The notes below the pieces were generated by a model that ran no database searches, had not been told where the DNA came from, and saw only the letters and a program-made list of their open reading frames with translations. Shown one piece after another: positions 16,614 to 24,369 of a stretch of DNA of 64,000 bases. The stretch's first letter is position 1. Every line of letters begins with the position of its first letter. Both the position numbers and the translations under genes were made by a program. Source of the DNA: Oceanobacillus senegalensis (GTDB taxonomy: Bacteria > Bacillota > Bacilli > Bacillales > Amphibacillaceae); contig NZ_LT839648.1 in assembly GCF_900176885.1 (NCBI RefSeq), forward strand, positions 2,006,377 to 2,070,376, in the 5' to 3' direction.

Positions 16614-19600
16614 GCCAATCTACCTCCTCAAGTCGTCTTACAACAGCCATTGTGTCGCGTTGATGTCCAGTTGGACCGTAATAGTTAAATCCATAACTTA
16701 ATTGCGAATACCCGCCAATCATATGGGTTGGTTTTAAGGTTATTCTTGTCACACTATTATGTGTACCACCACGTTTTTTCGTAACAGTAGTTCCAGGTAC
16801 ACCCATCGTACGATCTTGGGCGTGATACATATAAACCATACCCCTAGGGATTCGATAAGTAATTACAGCCCTTGCAGCAATCGCTCCATTACGGTTATAC
16901 ACTTCAATAAAGTCATTATCTTTTATCCCAATAGAAGCTGCATCTTCTTCATTCATCCAAACAACCTGCCATCCTCTAAACAGAGTGGTCATTTGATTGG
17001 TTTCCGTAAACATCGTATGAATGCCCCATTTTTGATGTGGGGTTAAATACCTTACAGTAAGTGATTCTCCATTATCTTTTACACCCTTCTCATTCTTCAT
17101 GAAAGGACCTTTTTGAAGCGGTGGCAAGTACAATGGTAATCCTTCACCAAAATCTAGCATCATTTCGTGATCGAGATAAAAACTCTGTCTCCCCGTCAGT
17201 GTATGCCATGGAAGTTTATATTCCTTATTAACTGTAAATGGAGAATATCTTCTTCCACCCTTTTCCATTCCGCTCCACATTGGGGTCGAAATAGATGTAC
17301 GCGGTTGAACCGTTATGGATTGTAATGTATGATCCTCTTCTTCTCTTTCCTTGGCAATGTCCGTTAGCTTCTGACCAGTTTTCTTCTCAAGGGACTTCCA
17401 CCCTTCTACGGCACGTTTTCCATTTGTGGCACCGGAAGATAATAGAATGGCATTAATAGCTTTCTTATCTGTTAAAAGATCAGGATTACCTTTACCAATT
17501 CCTTCCCTTTTCGACACACCAAGTCGATCTTTTAACTCTTCATAAACTTTTTCACCTGGAATTCTTACCCCTTTACCACCATAGCCATTCTTTAATTCTG
17601 GTCCAATTGTGGTCATTTTTTGATACGTGTTTGGAAAGTCTCTTGTCACAACATTCAAGTTAGGCATCGTTTTACCTGGGATAGGTTCAACTTCTCCATT
17701 CCGCCAATCCTTAATCTTTCCATAAGCTTGAGCTATTTCACCTGGAGAATCATGACCTAGTGGACGCATAAGCAATTCTTCTTGCGCAGGTAAATGCTCT
17801 CTAGCTAGTTCCGAAAACACTTCAGCGATTTCACGAAATGAATCCCAATCACTTTTTGCCTGCCATGGTGGTGAAATAGCTGCATTAAACGGGTGAATAA
17901 ATGGATGCATATCCGTACTGCTAATATCAAATTTCTCATACCAAGTAGCAGCAGGAAGAACAATGTCTGAGAATAATCCAGAACTAGTCATCCGGAAATC
18001 AATGCTGATAAATAGATCGGTTTTCCCTTCTGGAGCCACCTTAGAAACATTAACTGCCTCTGGTTGCCAAGAACTATCAGTATCTGTTAGAACAGCATGA
18101 TCTCCACCAATTAAATGCTTCGCAAAGTATTCATGTCCTTTCCCACTATCCCCTAACAAATTGGATCTCCAGTTGAAGAAAACTCGTGGGAAATTTCTAG
18201 GATCATCAGGATTTTCAATGGCCCAATCAATATCTCCAGACTTGATTTGCTTCACTACATGGTCAATTATTTCCTTTTCATCTTTTGCACCTTGTTCTTT
18301 TGCTTCTTTTACTATATCAATCGAATTCTGGGTGAACTGTGGAAAAGATGGAAGCCACCCTAGCCTAGCTGAAAGGGCATTCACATCTGCTGGATGCATG
18401 TTATTGTACTTACTACTCCATGTGGTATTTTCTTTATTATTCTCTGTTTCATATCGGAACTGTTCTGTTGCAAAATAGAAAAAAGATGTACCATTCTGTA
18501 GTCTTGGTGCATTTCCCCAGTCACCAGCGAAAGCAACCATATTCCAACCTTCTACAGGTCGTACTTTTTCCTGCCCAACATAGTGAGCCCAGCCACCTCC
18601 ATTTACACCTTGGGAACCTGTTAACATGATTAGATTTAAAATAGATCGATAAATTTGATCACTATGGTACCAATGGTTTGTTCCACCACCCATAGCAATC
18701 ATGGATTTTCCTTCTGTCCGTTCCGCATTGTCAGCGAATTCCTTCGCTATTTGAATAACATGGTTCTTATTTACACCAGTAATACTTTCTTGCCATGCTG
18801 GTGTATAAGGTTTTTCATCATGATAGTCTTTGGGATAATCACCTGGCAGATTTCGATCAACCCCAACATGGGCCATCATTAAATCATAAATGGTCGTTAC
18901 CTTGAGCTTGTTCCCTTTTGTGTCTTGAACATTTTTGACTGGTACACCTCGCGTAACCGTACCACCTTCTGCTTCCGCAAAATACGGGAACGTAACTTGG
19001 GTCACTTCATCCGTATCTTTAATAAAACTTAATTTTGGATCAATCTCAGAACCATCTGCCCTTTTCAAATCAAGATTCCATTTATTGTCATCATCCCAGC
19101 GGAATCCCTGACTACCATTAGGGATTTCCATTTGATTTGTCTGTTCATCCCAAACAACAGTTTTCCATTCACCGAGCTTTTGTGAATCATTAATATCGGC
19201 AGATCTGAGGAATCGGTCGGTGCGATATTCTTCCCCATGTTCACGTAAAATGACAAGGAAAGGTAAATCAGTAAAACGTTTAACATAATCAATAAAATAG
19301 GGGGTTTGCTTTTTAACATAGAATTCCTTCAATATGACATGTGTCATCGCCATTGCAAGAGCTCCATCTGTCCCTGCCCTTGCTGGAAGCCAAACATCAG
19401 CAAATTTCTCATATTCGGCATAGTCAGGACTTACACCGACAACTTTTGTGCCATTGTAGCGTGCTTCTACCATAAAATGTGCATCTGGTGTACGAGTCTG
19501 AGGTAAATTGGTTCCCCAAATAATGAAGTACTTTGTGTTGTACCAATCTGCACTTTCGGGTACATCCGTTTGATCTCCCCATACTTGTGGTGAAGCCGGT

Positions 19601-20283
19601 GGAAGATCTGCATACCAATCATAAAAGCTTAGAAGTGTTCCTCCTATTAAAGATAGAAAGCGACCACCAGCAGCATAGCTTACCATAGACATTGCTGGAA
19701 TCGGACTAAATCCGACGACACGATCCGGACCATATTTTTTAATGGTGTAAATAATGGAGCTTGCAATAATTTCACAAACTTCTTTCCAATCCGTCCGTAC
19801 AAAACCACCTTTACCTCGTGATTTTACAATTTTATTTCGTTTTCCATGGTCACTTTGAATGTTTTCCCAAGCTTTAACAGGGTCATGCCCCTGTTCTTTT
19901 TCTTTCTTCCAAAGCTCATATAAATTACTACGAATATATGGATATTTCACTCTTGCAGGACTGTATGTATACCAAGAAAAACTCGCACCTCTTGGACAAC
20001 CACGAGGTTCGTATTCTGGAAAATCATCCCCTGTTGAAGGGTAATCCGTTTGCTGGGTTTCAGATGTAATAATCCCATCCTTCACATAAATCTTCCAGCT
20101 ACATGAACCAGTACAGTTAACACCATGTGTGGAACGAACAATCTTATCATGTGCCCATCTACGTCGATAAAGTTCTTCAGAATCTCTAGGACGTGGACTC
20201 TCTTCTGTCCATCCTTCATTAATTGTCTTCCCGCGTCTTAGGTACTTAAATGAGTCAAGCAATTTATTACTTTTCTTCGCCAC
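16603..20283 (-). CDS. narG: Respiratory nitrate reductase alpha subunit NarG (copy 2)
   Basis: This is a full-length catalytic subunit of 1226 residues. FS0 ligands H53, C57 and C61, the downstream GCPRGASFSW cysteine and the molybdenum-site segment YDWYADLPPA (about 221-230) are all conserved. It is clearly paralogous to the copy at 8135 but diverged over its whole length. The start is GTG at 20283, behind GAAGGGGG, and overlaps the end of the preceding 96-residue gene by 17 bases. The operon also includes hemerythrin and two small proteins upstream. Unlike copy 1 it lacks an Fnr box, so expression probably follows another signal. Confidence 0.97.
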   Translation of the reverse strand: MAKKSNKLLDSFKYLRRGKTINEGWTEESPRPRDSEELYRRRWAHDKIVRSTHGVNCTGSCSWKIYVKDGIITSETQQTDYPSTGDDFPEYEPRGCPRGASFSWYTYSPARVKYPYIRSNLYELWKKEKEQGHDPVKAWENIQSDHGKRNKIVKSRGKGGFVRTDWKEVCEIIASSIIYTIKKYGPDRVVGFSPIPAMSMVSYAAGGRFLSLIGGTLLSFYDWYADLPPASPQVWGDQTDVPESADWYNTKYFIIWGTNLPQTRTPDAHFMVEARYNGTKVVGVSPDYAEYEKFADVWLPARAGTDGALAMAMTHVILKEFYVKKQTPYFIDYVKRFTDLPFLVILREHGEEYRTDRFLRSADINDSQKLGEWKTVVWDEQTNQMEIPNGSQGFRWDDDNKWNLDLKRADGSEIDPKLSFIKDTDEVTQVTFPYFAEAEGGTVTRGVPVKNVQDTKGNKLKVTTIYDLMMAHVGVDRNLPGDYPKDYHDEKPYTPAWQESITGVNKNHVIQIAKEFADNAERTEGKSMIAMGGGTNHWYHSDQIYRSILNLIMLTGSQGVNGGGWAHYVGQEKVRPVEGWNMVAFAGDWGNAPRLQNGTSFFYFATEQFRYETENNKENTTWSSKYNNMHPADVNALSARLGWLPSFPQFTQNSIDIVKEAKEQGAKDEKEIIDHVVKQIKSGDIDWAIENPDDPRNFPRVFFNWRSNLLGDSGKGHEYFAKHLIGGDHAVLTDTDSSWQPEAVNVSKVAPEGKTDLFISIDFRMTSSGLFSDIVLPAATWYEKFDISSTDMHPFIHPFNAAISPPWQAKSDWDSFREIAEVFSELAREHLPAQEELLMRPLGHDSPGEIAQAYGKIKDWRNGEVEPIPGKTMPNLNVVTRDFPNTYQKMTTIGPELKNGYGGKGVRIPGEKVYEELKDRLGVSKREGIGKGNPDLLTDKKAINAILLSSGATNGKRAVEGWKSLEKKTGQKLTDIAKEREEEDHTLQSITVQPRTSISTPMWSGMEKGGRRYSPFTVNKEYKLPWHTLTGRQSFYLDHEMMLDFGEGLPLYLPPLQKGPFMKNEKGVKDNGESLTVRYLTPHQKWGIHTMFTETNQMTTLFRGWQVVWMNEEDAASIGIKDNDFIEVYNRNGAIAARAVITYRIPRGMVYMYHAQDRTMGVPGTTVTKKRGGTHNSVTRITLKPTHMIGGYSQLSYGFNYYGPTGHQRDTMAVVRRLEEVDWLED

Positions 20284-20557
20284 CTGTTGATCCCCCTTCT
20301 ACCATAGAATCAATTGGATTAAATCGTTCTCCAACTAATTTAAAGCTGCCATCACCCGCTTCTAGTTCCTCAATGAAAATGCTCAATGAAGGTGCATTTG
20401 CAGCTGCTAAAATTAATCGCTCTATCGTATCCAATTCGTTCATTTCATACACCTTTTCTATGATACCGGGAGCTACATCACCAAAACGCATACGTAGTAC
20501 TTGGATTAAATCTTCACGGTCTTGAGCTAAATCAGCTTCATTATCAAATAAAAACAA
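20267..20557 (-). CDS. Small acidic protein coupled to narG-2 (DUF4351-like helical)
   Basis: The 96 residues carry a helical centre, LRMRFGDVAPGIIEKVYEMN followed by LDTIERLILAAANAPSL (about 21-57). This resembles the DUF4351 helix pair found at the C-terminus of Rpn-like proteins, where it follows an RFG motif. The end is acidic and glycine-rich. It overlaps narG-2 by 17 bases, so it is very probably cotranslated with the catalytic subunit. The function is unknown; a chaperone or assembly role is only suggested by coupling. Confidence 0.7.
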   Translation of the reverse strand: MFLFDNEADLAQDREDLIQVLRMRFGDVAPGIIEKVYEMNELDTIERLILAAANAPSLSIFIEELEAGDGSFKLVGERFNPIDSMVEGGSTGGEEK

Positions 20558-20590
20558 CTTTTCTCCTCCTTCTCAAATTGAATTTTGGAC

Positions 20591-20908
20591 CTATTTCGGT
20601 GCCATTCTCTTAAAATAATCATCAATTAAAACCTGTTTACAAAATTCTCCAGCTTCAATGATGAATGCTTCTAATTCTTTTTTATCTTCCAACTTGTTAT
20701 TGGAGAAAAATTGTTCTTTTTTTTGATCAAAATAATCACCGAACCGTAATATAATGTAGATTCCATTTTCTTTTTTTATTGCATCTGCCTGAAAATCGTA
20801 TGAGTGAATATGGTACCGATTTTCCAGCTCTGTGGTAAAATATCTATATAACTTAGGTGAAACCGATATAAGAGACTTAACTTGTGCTTGTTTTGTCTTT
20901 CCGCTCAT
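20591..20908 (-). CDS. Small protein of unknown function in the narGHJI-2 operon
   Basis: The 105 residues have mixed character, with a basic N-terminus (SGKTKQAQVKSL), an aromatic IHSYDFQADAI centre and an IYIILRFGDYF strand, then a helical C-terminus. There is no signal peptide, membrane helix or metal motif. I do not recognise the family. It sits 33 bases before the 96-residue gene and 17 bases after the hemerythrin gene on the same strand, so all three precede narG-2 in one transcript. Confidence 0.7.
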   Translation of the reverse strand: MSGKTKQAQVKSLISVSPKLYRYFTTELENRYHIHSYDFQADAIKKENGIYIILRFGDYFDQKKEQFFSNNKLEDKKELEAFIIEAGEFCKQVLIDDYFKRMAPK

Positions 20909-20925
20909 AAACTATCACCTCACAA

Positions 20926-21357
20926 TCAATAATGGGGTAAAATTCTCTCCTCCTCTATATTATGAAATTCATCAACATGAACGAGGGCTTGAAGTTTTTC
21001 CAATACCTCTTTGCTGAAACCTTCTTTTTCTAACAATTGTTTAATCTCTTTTACTAAAAAACGTAAAATATTATGGTCTCTTGTTAATGCAATCACATCA
21101 TCTTTTAATTTTGGGGATTTCTTGACTAATTCCTTATATAAACCATTTTCTTCTGCATCCGCATGTCTTAATGTCCGTGTTTCCCAATGTTCCACAGCAA
21201 TATAAGCGATTTCCAGTGCCTTATCCATCTGATTATCTTCGGTTAACTTCGCAAGGATATCATTAATTTCCCTTGCTTCATTCAATGCAGCTTCATGGAT
21301 TGCAGAATGACTATCTACATACTTTAAACCTGGCCCCGATGCACCTTGATTTGGCAT
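20926..21357 (-). CDS. Hemerythrin-like HHE domain protein heading the narGHJI-2 operon
   Basis: The 143 residues form a four-helix bundle with diiron ligands expected at H17 or H21, H57 or H65, E69/E70, H95, H127, H132 and E135/E136; the HADAEENGLY, DHNILRF and HVDEFHNIEEERILP stretches are typical. Hemerythrin-domain proteins bind oxygen or NO or repair Fe-S clusters, and any of these would suit a nitrate reductase operon. The start is placed at ATG 21357, because the upstream in-frame ATG at 21378 lies inside the AAAGGAGG ribosome site. It is preceded by unusual inverted repeats. Confidence 0.85.
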   Translation of the reverse strand: MPNQGASGPGLKYVDSHSAIHEAALNEAREINDILAKLTEDNQMDKALEIAYIAVEHWETRTLRHADAEENGLYKELVKKSPKLKDDVIALTRDHNILRFLVKEIKQLLEKEGFSKEVLEKLQALVHVDEFHNIEEERILPHY

Positions 21358-21377
21358 AAAATTTTCCCTCCTTTTCA

Positions 21378-21395
21378 TAGGTAGTCCGTTACCTA
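21378..21395. promoter_or_regulatory. Inverted repeat TAGGTA-N6-TACCTA before hemerythrin-nar-2
   Basis: A perfect 6-6-6 palindrome lies immediately upstream of the Shine-Dalgarno site of the hemerythrin gene. It could be a response-regulator or repressor operator, or a leader hairpin affecting ribosome access. It is not an Fnr, Fur or Rex consensus. Confidence 0.5.
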
Positions 21396-21452
21396 GAAAA
21401 ACTTACATTCTTATATATATGTATTATTTAAACAAATTGGTAAGTTTTTCTA
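21394..21452. promoter_or_regulatory. 13-base inverted repeat TAGAAAAACTTAC, nar-2 promoter region
   Basis: The arms are perfect at 21394-21406 and 21440-21452 and enclose 33 AT-rich bases containing -10-like boxes. The arrangement suggests a dimeric regulator binding on both sides of the promoter, or DNA looping. The regulator is unknown. Confidence 0.5.
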
Positions 21453-21741
21453 TTACGTGGTACTTCGAAATTTTTATCATATCAATACATTCTTGCCAAA
21501 ATTTAATGTTTTAACGTGTAAGAAAATACCCATAAACCATTATAGGATTCTAATGCTACTTTTATACCAAAATACGATAATAGTTAAAACCAATTACTAG
21601 ATAGTATTTGGCACCCACCATTAAGGGATTCATCAAATTTCCGCGTTTTTTGACTAACTTTCACTAAGTAACTTCCACCTTTTGACAAATTCCTCCCTTA
21701 CGTAACACTGTAACCTGTACTTTGATTTTTAAAACAAAAAT

Positions 21742-21763
21742 GCCAAGCAAGATTTTGCTTGGC
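21742..21763 (-). terminator. Terminator after the radical-SAM pseudogene
   Basis: The stem GCCAAGCAA / TTGCTTGGC has a four-base loop and is followed on the minus strand by ATTTTTGTTTT. Confidence 0.9.
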
Positions 21764-21772
21764 TTCAGATTA

Positions 21773-22578
21773 TCAAACAGTTGACTTTTTCTTTCTTTTT
21801 TCCCTCATTGCTCTAGGAATATACACACAGTATGGTTCACTTTCCATGTAATCCCCTGTTACATTATATGCCCTAGATCTTGATCCACCACAAACATGAC
21901 GAAATTCACAAATACCACATTTTCCTTTATATTTATCTGGATTTCTAAGGTTTTTAAATACCTCTGATTCACGGTATATTTCAGGTAATGGCGTTACTCG
22001 GACATTTCCCGCTTTTATTGGTAACAAACCACTTGGATAAACATCACCAGTATGTGAGATGAACACAAAACCATTACCATCGTTTACACCCTTTGGCGCT
22101 CGACCTAATCCATCAATTTTCCCAGTTTTCCCTTGATTTATAGCATCCTCATAAAATATATTTTCCTTATCACGATCCTTCTGTACCACGGAAATGGTCA
22201 TAAATTTCCTTGCAATGTCCGTCAATACTAAAGGCCCATCTGGAAAGACCAACATCTTTAGCCTTTTTCATTGCTTCTTTTGTCACATTTGGGGTTACCT
22301 GATGGTGTCATAGAAACTCGCACACCTTTTTTTACAGCATATTCCGCTATATCAAATACATCAGGTCGTTCTAAAGGATCTCCTCCTGTAAAGACTAGCA
22401 TCGGATTATCCATTTCATAGATATCATCTATTAATTTCTTTCCTTCTTCAAACGTTAATTCTAATGGGTGTCTATGATATTGCGCCTCGGCACGACAATG
22501 TAAACAGTGTAATTGACAAGCACGTGTTAATTCCCAAATTACTATAAATGGGTTTTCATTATAATCTCGATTAAACAT
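21773..22578 (-). pseudogene. Radical SAM/SPASM protein, broken by frameshift and internal deletion
   Basis: The N-terminal part from ATG 22578 reads a radical-SAM domain with ELTRACQLHCLHC and VFTGGDP. After SMTPSG the frame is lost near 22302 by one extra base. The shifted frame continues plausibly (TPNVTKEAMKKAKDVGL, then SIDG and DHFRGTEGS) and stops near 22165. The C-terminal SPASM part resumes in another frame from about VVQKDRDKEN, with C-x2-C-x5-C cysteines (CGICEFRHVCGGSRSR). About 100 residues of the barrel are missing between these parts compared with intact relatives of about 360 residues. It lies downstream of the DUF2249 and CuA genes. It is probably a relic of a haem- or metal-cofactor maturase; the function in relatives is uncertain. 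Confidence 0.85.
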
Positions 22579-22705
22579 TATGATCCCACCCTTCATATAT
22601 ATATTTAAATTGTAATCCAATTCGAATTTCCATTACGTAACTTTTATCACTATTTACATCCTGTACTGAGATTTACGCCCCTTAATCCGCGTTAAATTTC
22701 ATAAA

Positions 22706-22945
22706 TTATTTTTTCTCAATGGCTACTCTCCAAAGATTAGGACCTTCTTCTAAATACTCCCATTCAAATTTTCCTTCTCTCTCAATCATAAATTGATACC
22801 GCAGTGGTTTTGGATCATGGTCATTAGAAAGATGCATTACTTCTCCACTATTCATCCCATCAAAAGCCTCAAAAATACGTGGATGACGAATCCTCGGTTC
22901 AATGTCTGGTGCGTGCAACTTTACAGCATATTGTTTTTCACTCAT
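22706..22945 (-). CDS. DUF2249 domain protein
   Basis: The 79 residues match the DUF2249 pattern from end to end: RHPRIFEAFDGMNSGE, then the NDHDPKPLRYQF core (about 41-52) and WEYLEEGPNLWRV at the C-terminus. DUF2249 proteins often accompany hemerythrin, NorB-like and nitrite/NO genes. Their biochemical role is not settled, although a cysteine- or copper-independent sensor or maturation role has been proposed. It is 31 bases downstream of the CuA lipoprotein gene, probably in one Fnr-controlled transcript. Confidence 0.85.
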   Translation of the reverse strand: MSEKQYAVKLHAPDIEPRIRHPRIFEAFDGMNSGEVMHLSNDHDPKPLRYQFMIEREGKFEWEYLEEGPNLWRVAIEKK

Positions 22946-22976
22946 AATAATATTCCCCCCATTTAATTAAGTTAGA

Positions 22977-23387
22977 TTATTGAACCATTAAAGTAGCTAT
23001 CATTTCTTCATGACCTTCGCCACAGAATATATTGCAATATATTTCATATTCACCTGGGTCCTCCGGCACAATTACTGCTTCTCCATCACTTTCTATGATA
23101 ACTCCAAGTTCATCAATAGAAATTCCATGATTTCCCTCTTCATTAGTAAGAGTAATAGTAACCTCTTCCCCAGATTGAACTACATACGCTTCTTGATTAA
23201 AATCAAAATTTGTAGCAACTATATTTACTTCATTACTGACTGCTGTTGATTCTTCTGATGAATTAACTTCCTTCGTTTGCTCGGAATTATTTTCTTTATT
23301 ATTATCCCGTGTTTCTGTAGTAGTATTATCATTACCACCACAAGCAGCTAAAGCTAATAAAAGACTAAATAAAATAATTTTTTTCAT
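22977..23387 (-). CDS. CuA-type cupredoxin lipoprotein
   Basis: A lipobox, LALAACGG with Cys16, follows a short signal, so the protein is anchored outside the membrane. A Thr/Asn/Glu-rich linker to about residue 52 leads to a cupredoxin domain. The domain carries a complete CuA ligand set: H87, C118, C122, H126 and M129 in YCNIFCGEGHEEM. This is the dinuclear copper site of cytochrome oxidase subunit II and N2O reductase, but there is no N-terminal transmembrane hairpin and no adjacent subunit I. It probably passes electrons to a periplasm-facing reductase. It has its own Fnr box about 97 bases upstream. Confidence 0.85.
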   Translation of the reverse strand: MKKIILFSLLLALAACGGNDNTTTETRDNNKENNSEQTKEVNSSEESTAVSNEVNIVATNFDFNQEAYVVQSGEEVTITLTNEEGNHGISIDELGVIIESDGEAVIVPEDPGEYEIYCNIFCGEGHEEMIATLMVQ

Positions 23388-23443
23388 GATGTATCCCCCC
23401 CTCGATTTATTAATTTCTACATGTATAGCATAATCGTTGAACG

Positions 23444-23492
23444 ATTAAAAAACAGTGAGATACCGCACTTTACCACTGTGATTTTACTCACT
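23444..23492 (-). promoter_or_regulatory. Fnr-box promoter of CuA lipoprotein - DUF2249 genes
   Basis: TGTGA-TTTTAC-TCACT at 23477-23492 faces the minus-strand genes. A TTTAAT -10-like hexamer at 23444-23449 lies slightly further from the box than in the other promoters, so the exact start is uncertain. Confidence 0.7.
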
Positions 23493-23832
23493 TTACAAAA
23501 AAGTTTAGACAAATAAACCTCAAATTGATTGATCACATAATAGATAAAATGTGCAGTCATTCAACTTAATAGTGGCGTATGTTGATTTCCGCAACGGACA
23601 ATCGCGGACCTTAGGGCATACTTTCAGCCGTCCTCCTGGGAAGCCTATTATTCTATTAATTAATATACAATCAAGTTGTAAGCTACAACAGCTGCACAGG
23701 AAATACACGAAGAGGGGGCTAGAGCAGCCGCCTGGGGAAAGCTAGAATTTTCGCATTAATACGCATTCTCTTTCGATATAGAAGATAATAAGCAACAAAA
23801 AAGACAAAAAAGAACGATAATAAACGCCAATT
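23493..23832. other. Intergenic region between two divergent Fnr promoters
   Basis: About 340 bases lie between the leftward CuA promoter and the rightward DUF2249 promoter. The left half carries a GC-richer stretch (about 23575-23650) and the right half a degraded copy of repeat B. Short open frames exist on both strands but have no ribosome site or family similarity. Confidence 0.6.
23694..23765. repeat. Dispersed intergenic repeat B, degraded copy
   Basis: GGAAATACACGAAG, GCAGCCGCC and GGGGAAAGC blocks occur in the same order as in the full copy at 12255-12416, with the middle shortened and the end decayed. Confidence 0.5.
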
Positions 23833-23882
23833 TGTGATTTAAGTCACTACAAATCTAATTGATAATTATTATCATAAAGGTA
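23833..23882 (+). promoter_or_regulatory. Fnr-box promoter with overlapping Fur box
   Basis: The Fnr box TGTGA-TTTAAG-TCACT is at 23833-23848. A TATCAT -10 at 23870-23875 puts the start near 23882, so the box sits at -41.5. The sequence TGATAATTATTATCA at 23860-23874 is an exact 7-1-7 Fur-type box covering the spacer and -10. The layout predicts activation by Fnr without oxygen and repression by iron-loaded Fur. Confidence 0.85.
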
Positions 23883-23905
23883 TTAAATATATCTGGAGGG
23901 ATTAG

Positions 23906-24163
23906 ATGAATAAAAAAGAAATAGTCGAACTGGATGTGCGTGAAGATCTTAAATTAAAGCGTGAGCCCTTTGACAAAATCATGGGTACTGTTAAGAGCTT
24001 AAAGGAAGGCCAAGCATTTGTATTACATGCTCCGTTTAACCCTGTTCCATTACACAAAGTATTAGGTAGAAAAGGATTCGAACATGAAGCCGAAAAAGTA
24101 GAAAAGAAACATTGGAAAGTTACGTATACAAAGACAGGGAGGATAAAAGATGAAAATTATTGA
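23906..24163 (+). CDS. DUF2249 domain protein, first gene of Fnr/Fur-controlled operon
   Basis: The 85 residues begin ELDVREDLKLKREPFDKIM, then carry LKEGQAFVLHAPFNPVPLHKVL and HWKVTYTKTG, in the order expected for DUF2249. The canonical NDHDP core is changed to APFNPVPL, so the ligand-binding loop differs from that of the 22706 paralogue. GGAGGG precedes the ATG by six bases. It overlaps the next gene by 14 bases. This is one of three DUF2249 genes within 1.7 kb. Confidence 0.8.
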   Translation: MNKKEIVELDVREDLKLKREPFDKIMGTVKSLKEGQAFVLHAPFNPVPLHKVLGRKGFEHEAEKVEKKHWKVTYTKTGRIKDENY

Positions 24164-24368
24164 TAACCGTGGGTTACAGCCACCTCAACCAATGATGAGA
24201 ACATTAAAAACCCTTGAAAAAATGAAACCAGGGGAAACCCTGGCCATCATTAATGATCGTCGACCGATGTTTTTATATGAAGAACTAAATGAACTTGGTT
24301 ATCAACATGAAACGGAGCCACAGGAAGATGGTAGCTTTAAGATAACGATTACAAAGTCTGGTGAGTAA
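24150..24368 (+). CDS. Short DUF2249-like protein
   Basis: The 72 residues are the smallest DUF2249-like member here: NRGLQPPQPMMRTLKTLEKM, then GETLAIINDRRPMFLYEEL and DGSFKITITKSG. The conserved NDHxP loop is NDRRP, so the His is replaced by Arg. The start lies inside the preceding gene and the stop runs into the next one, so translation is tightly coupled. The pair may form a heterodimer. Confidence 0.78.
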   Translation: MKIIDNRGLQPPQPMMRTLKTLEKMKPGETLAIINDRRPMFLYEELNELGYQHETEPQEDGSFKITITKSGE

Positions 24369-24369
24369 C

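Larger units (their letters stand above)
21358..21741. other. Leader and promoter region of the hemerythrin-narGHJI-2 operon
   Basis: About 380 bases without a gene. Two nested inverted repeats occur close to the hemerythrin start (separate entries), and TATATA and TAATAC -10-like boxes occur near 21411-21430. No TGTGA-N6-TCACA box is present. Nothing else recognisable was found up to the pseudogene terminator. Confidence 0.6.

Noticed and set aside
20926..21378. Longer hemerythrin start at 21378
   Set aside because: Its first codons are the AAAGGAGG ribosome site itself; ATG 21357 is correctly spaced behind it.
21773..22620. Two separate small radical-SAM-like genes (21773-22255 and 22258-22620)
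   Set aside because: They are fragments of one gene. The shifted frame between them still reads as the missing middle, and the ATG at 22255 has no ribosome site and a nonsense N-terminus.
23520..23745. Overlapping open frames on both strands between the divergent Fnr promoters
   Set aside because: They fall in the GC-richer, repeat-derived segment and lack ribosome sites or family similarity.
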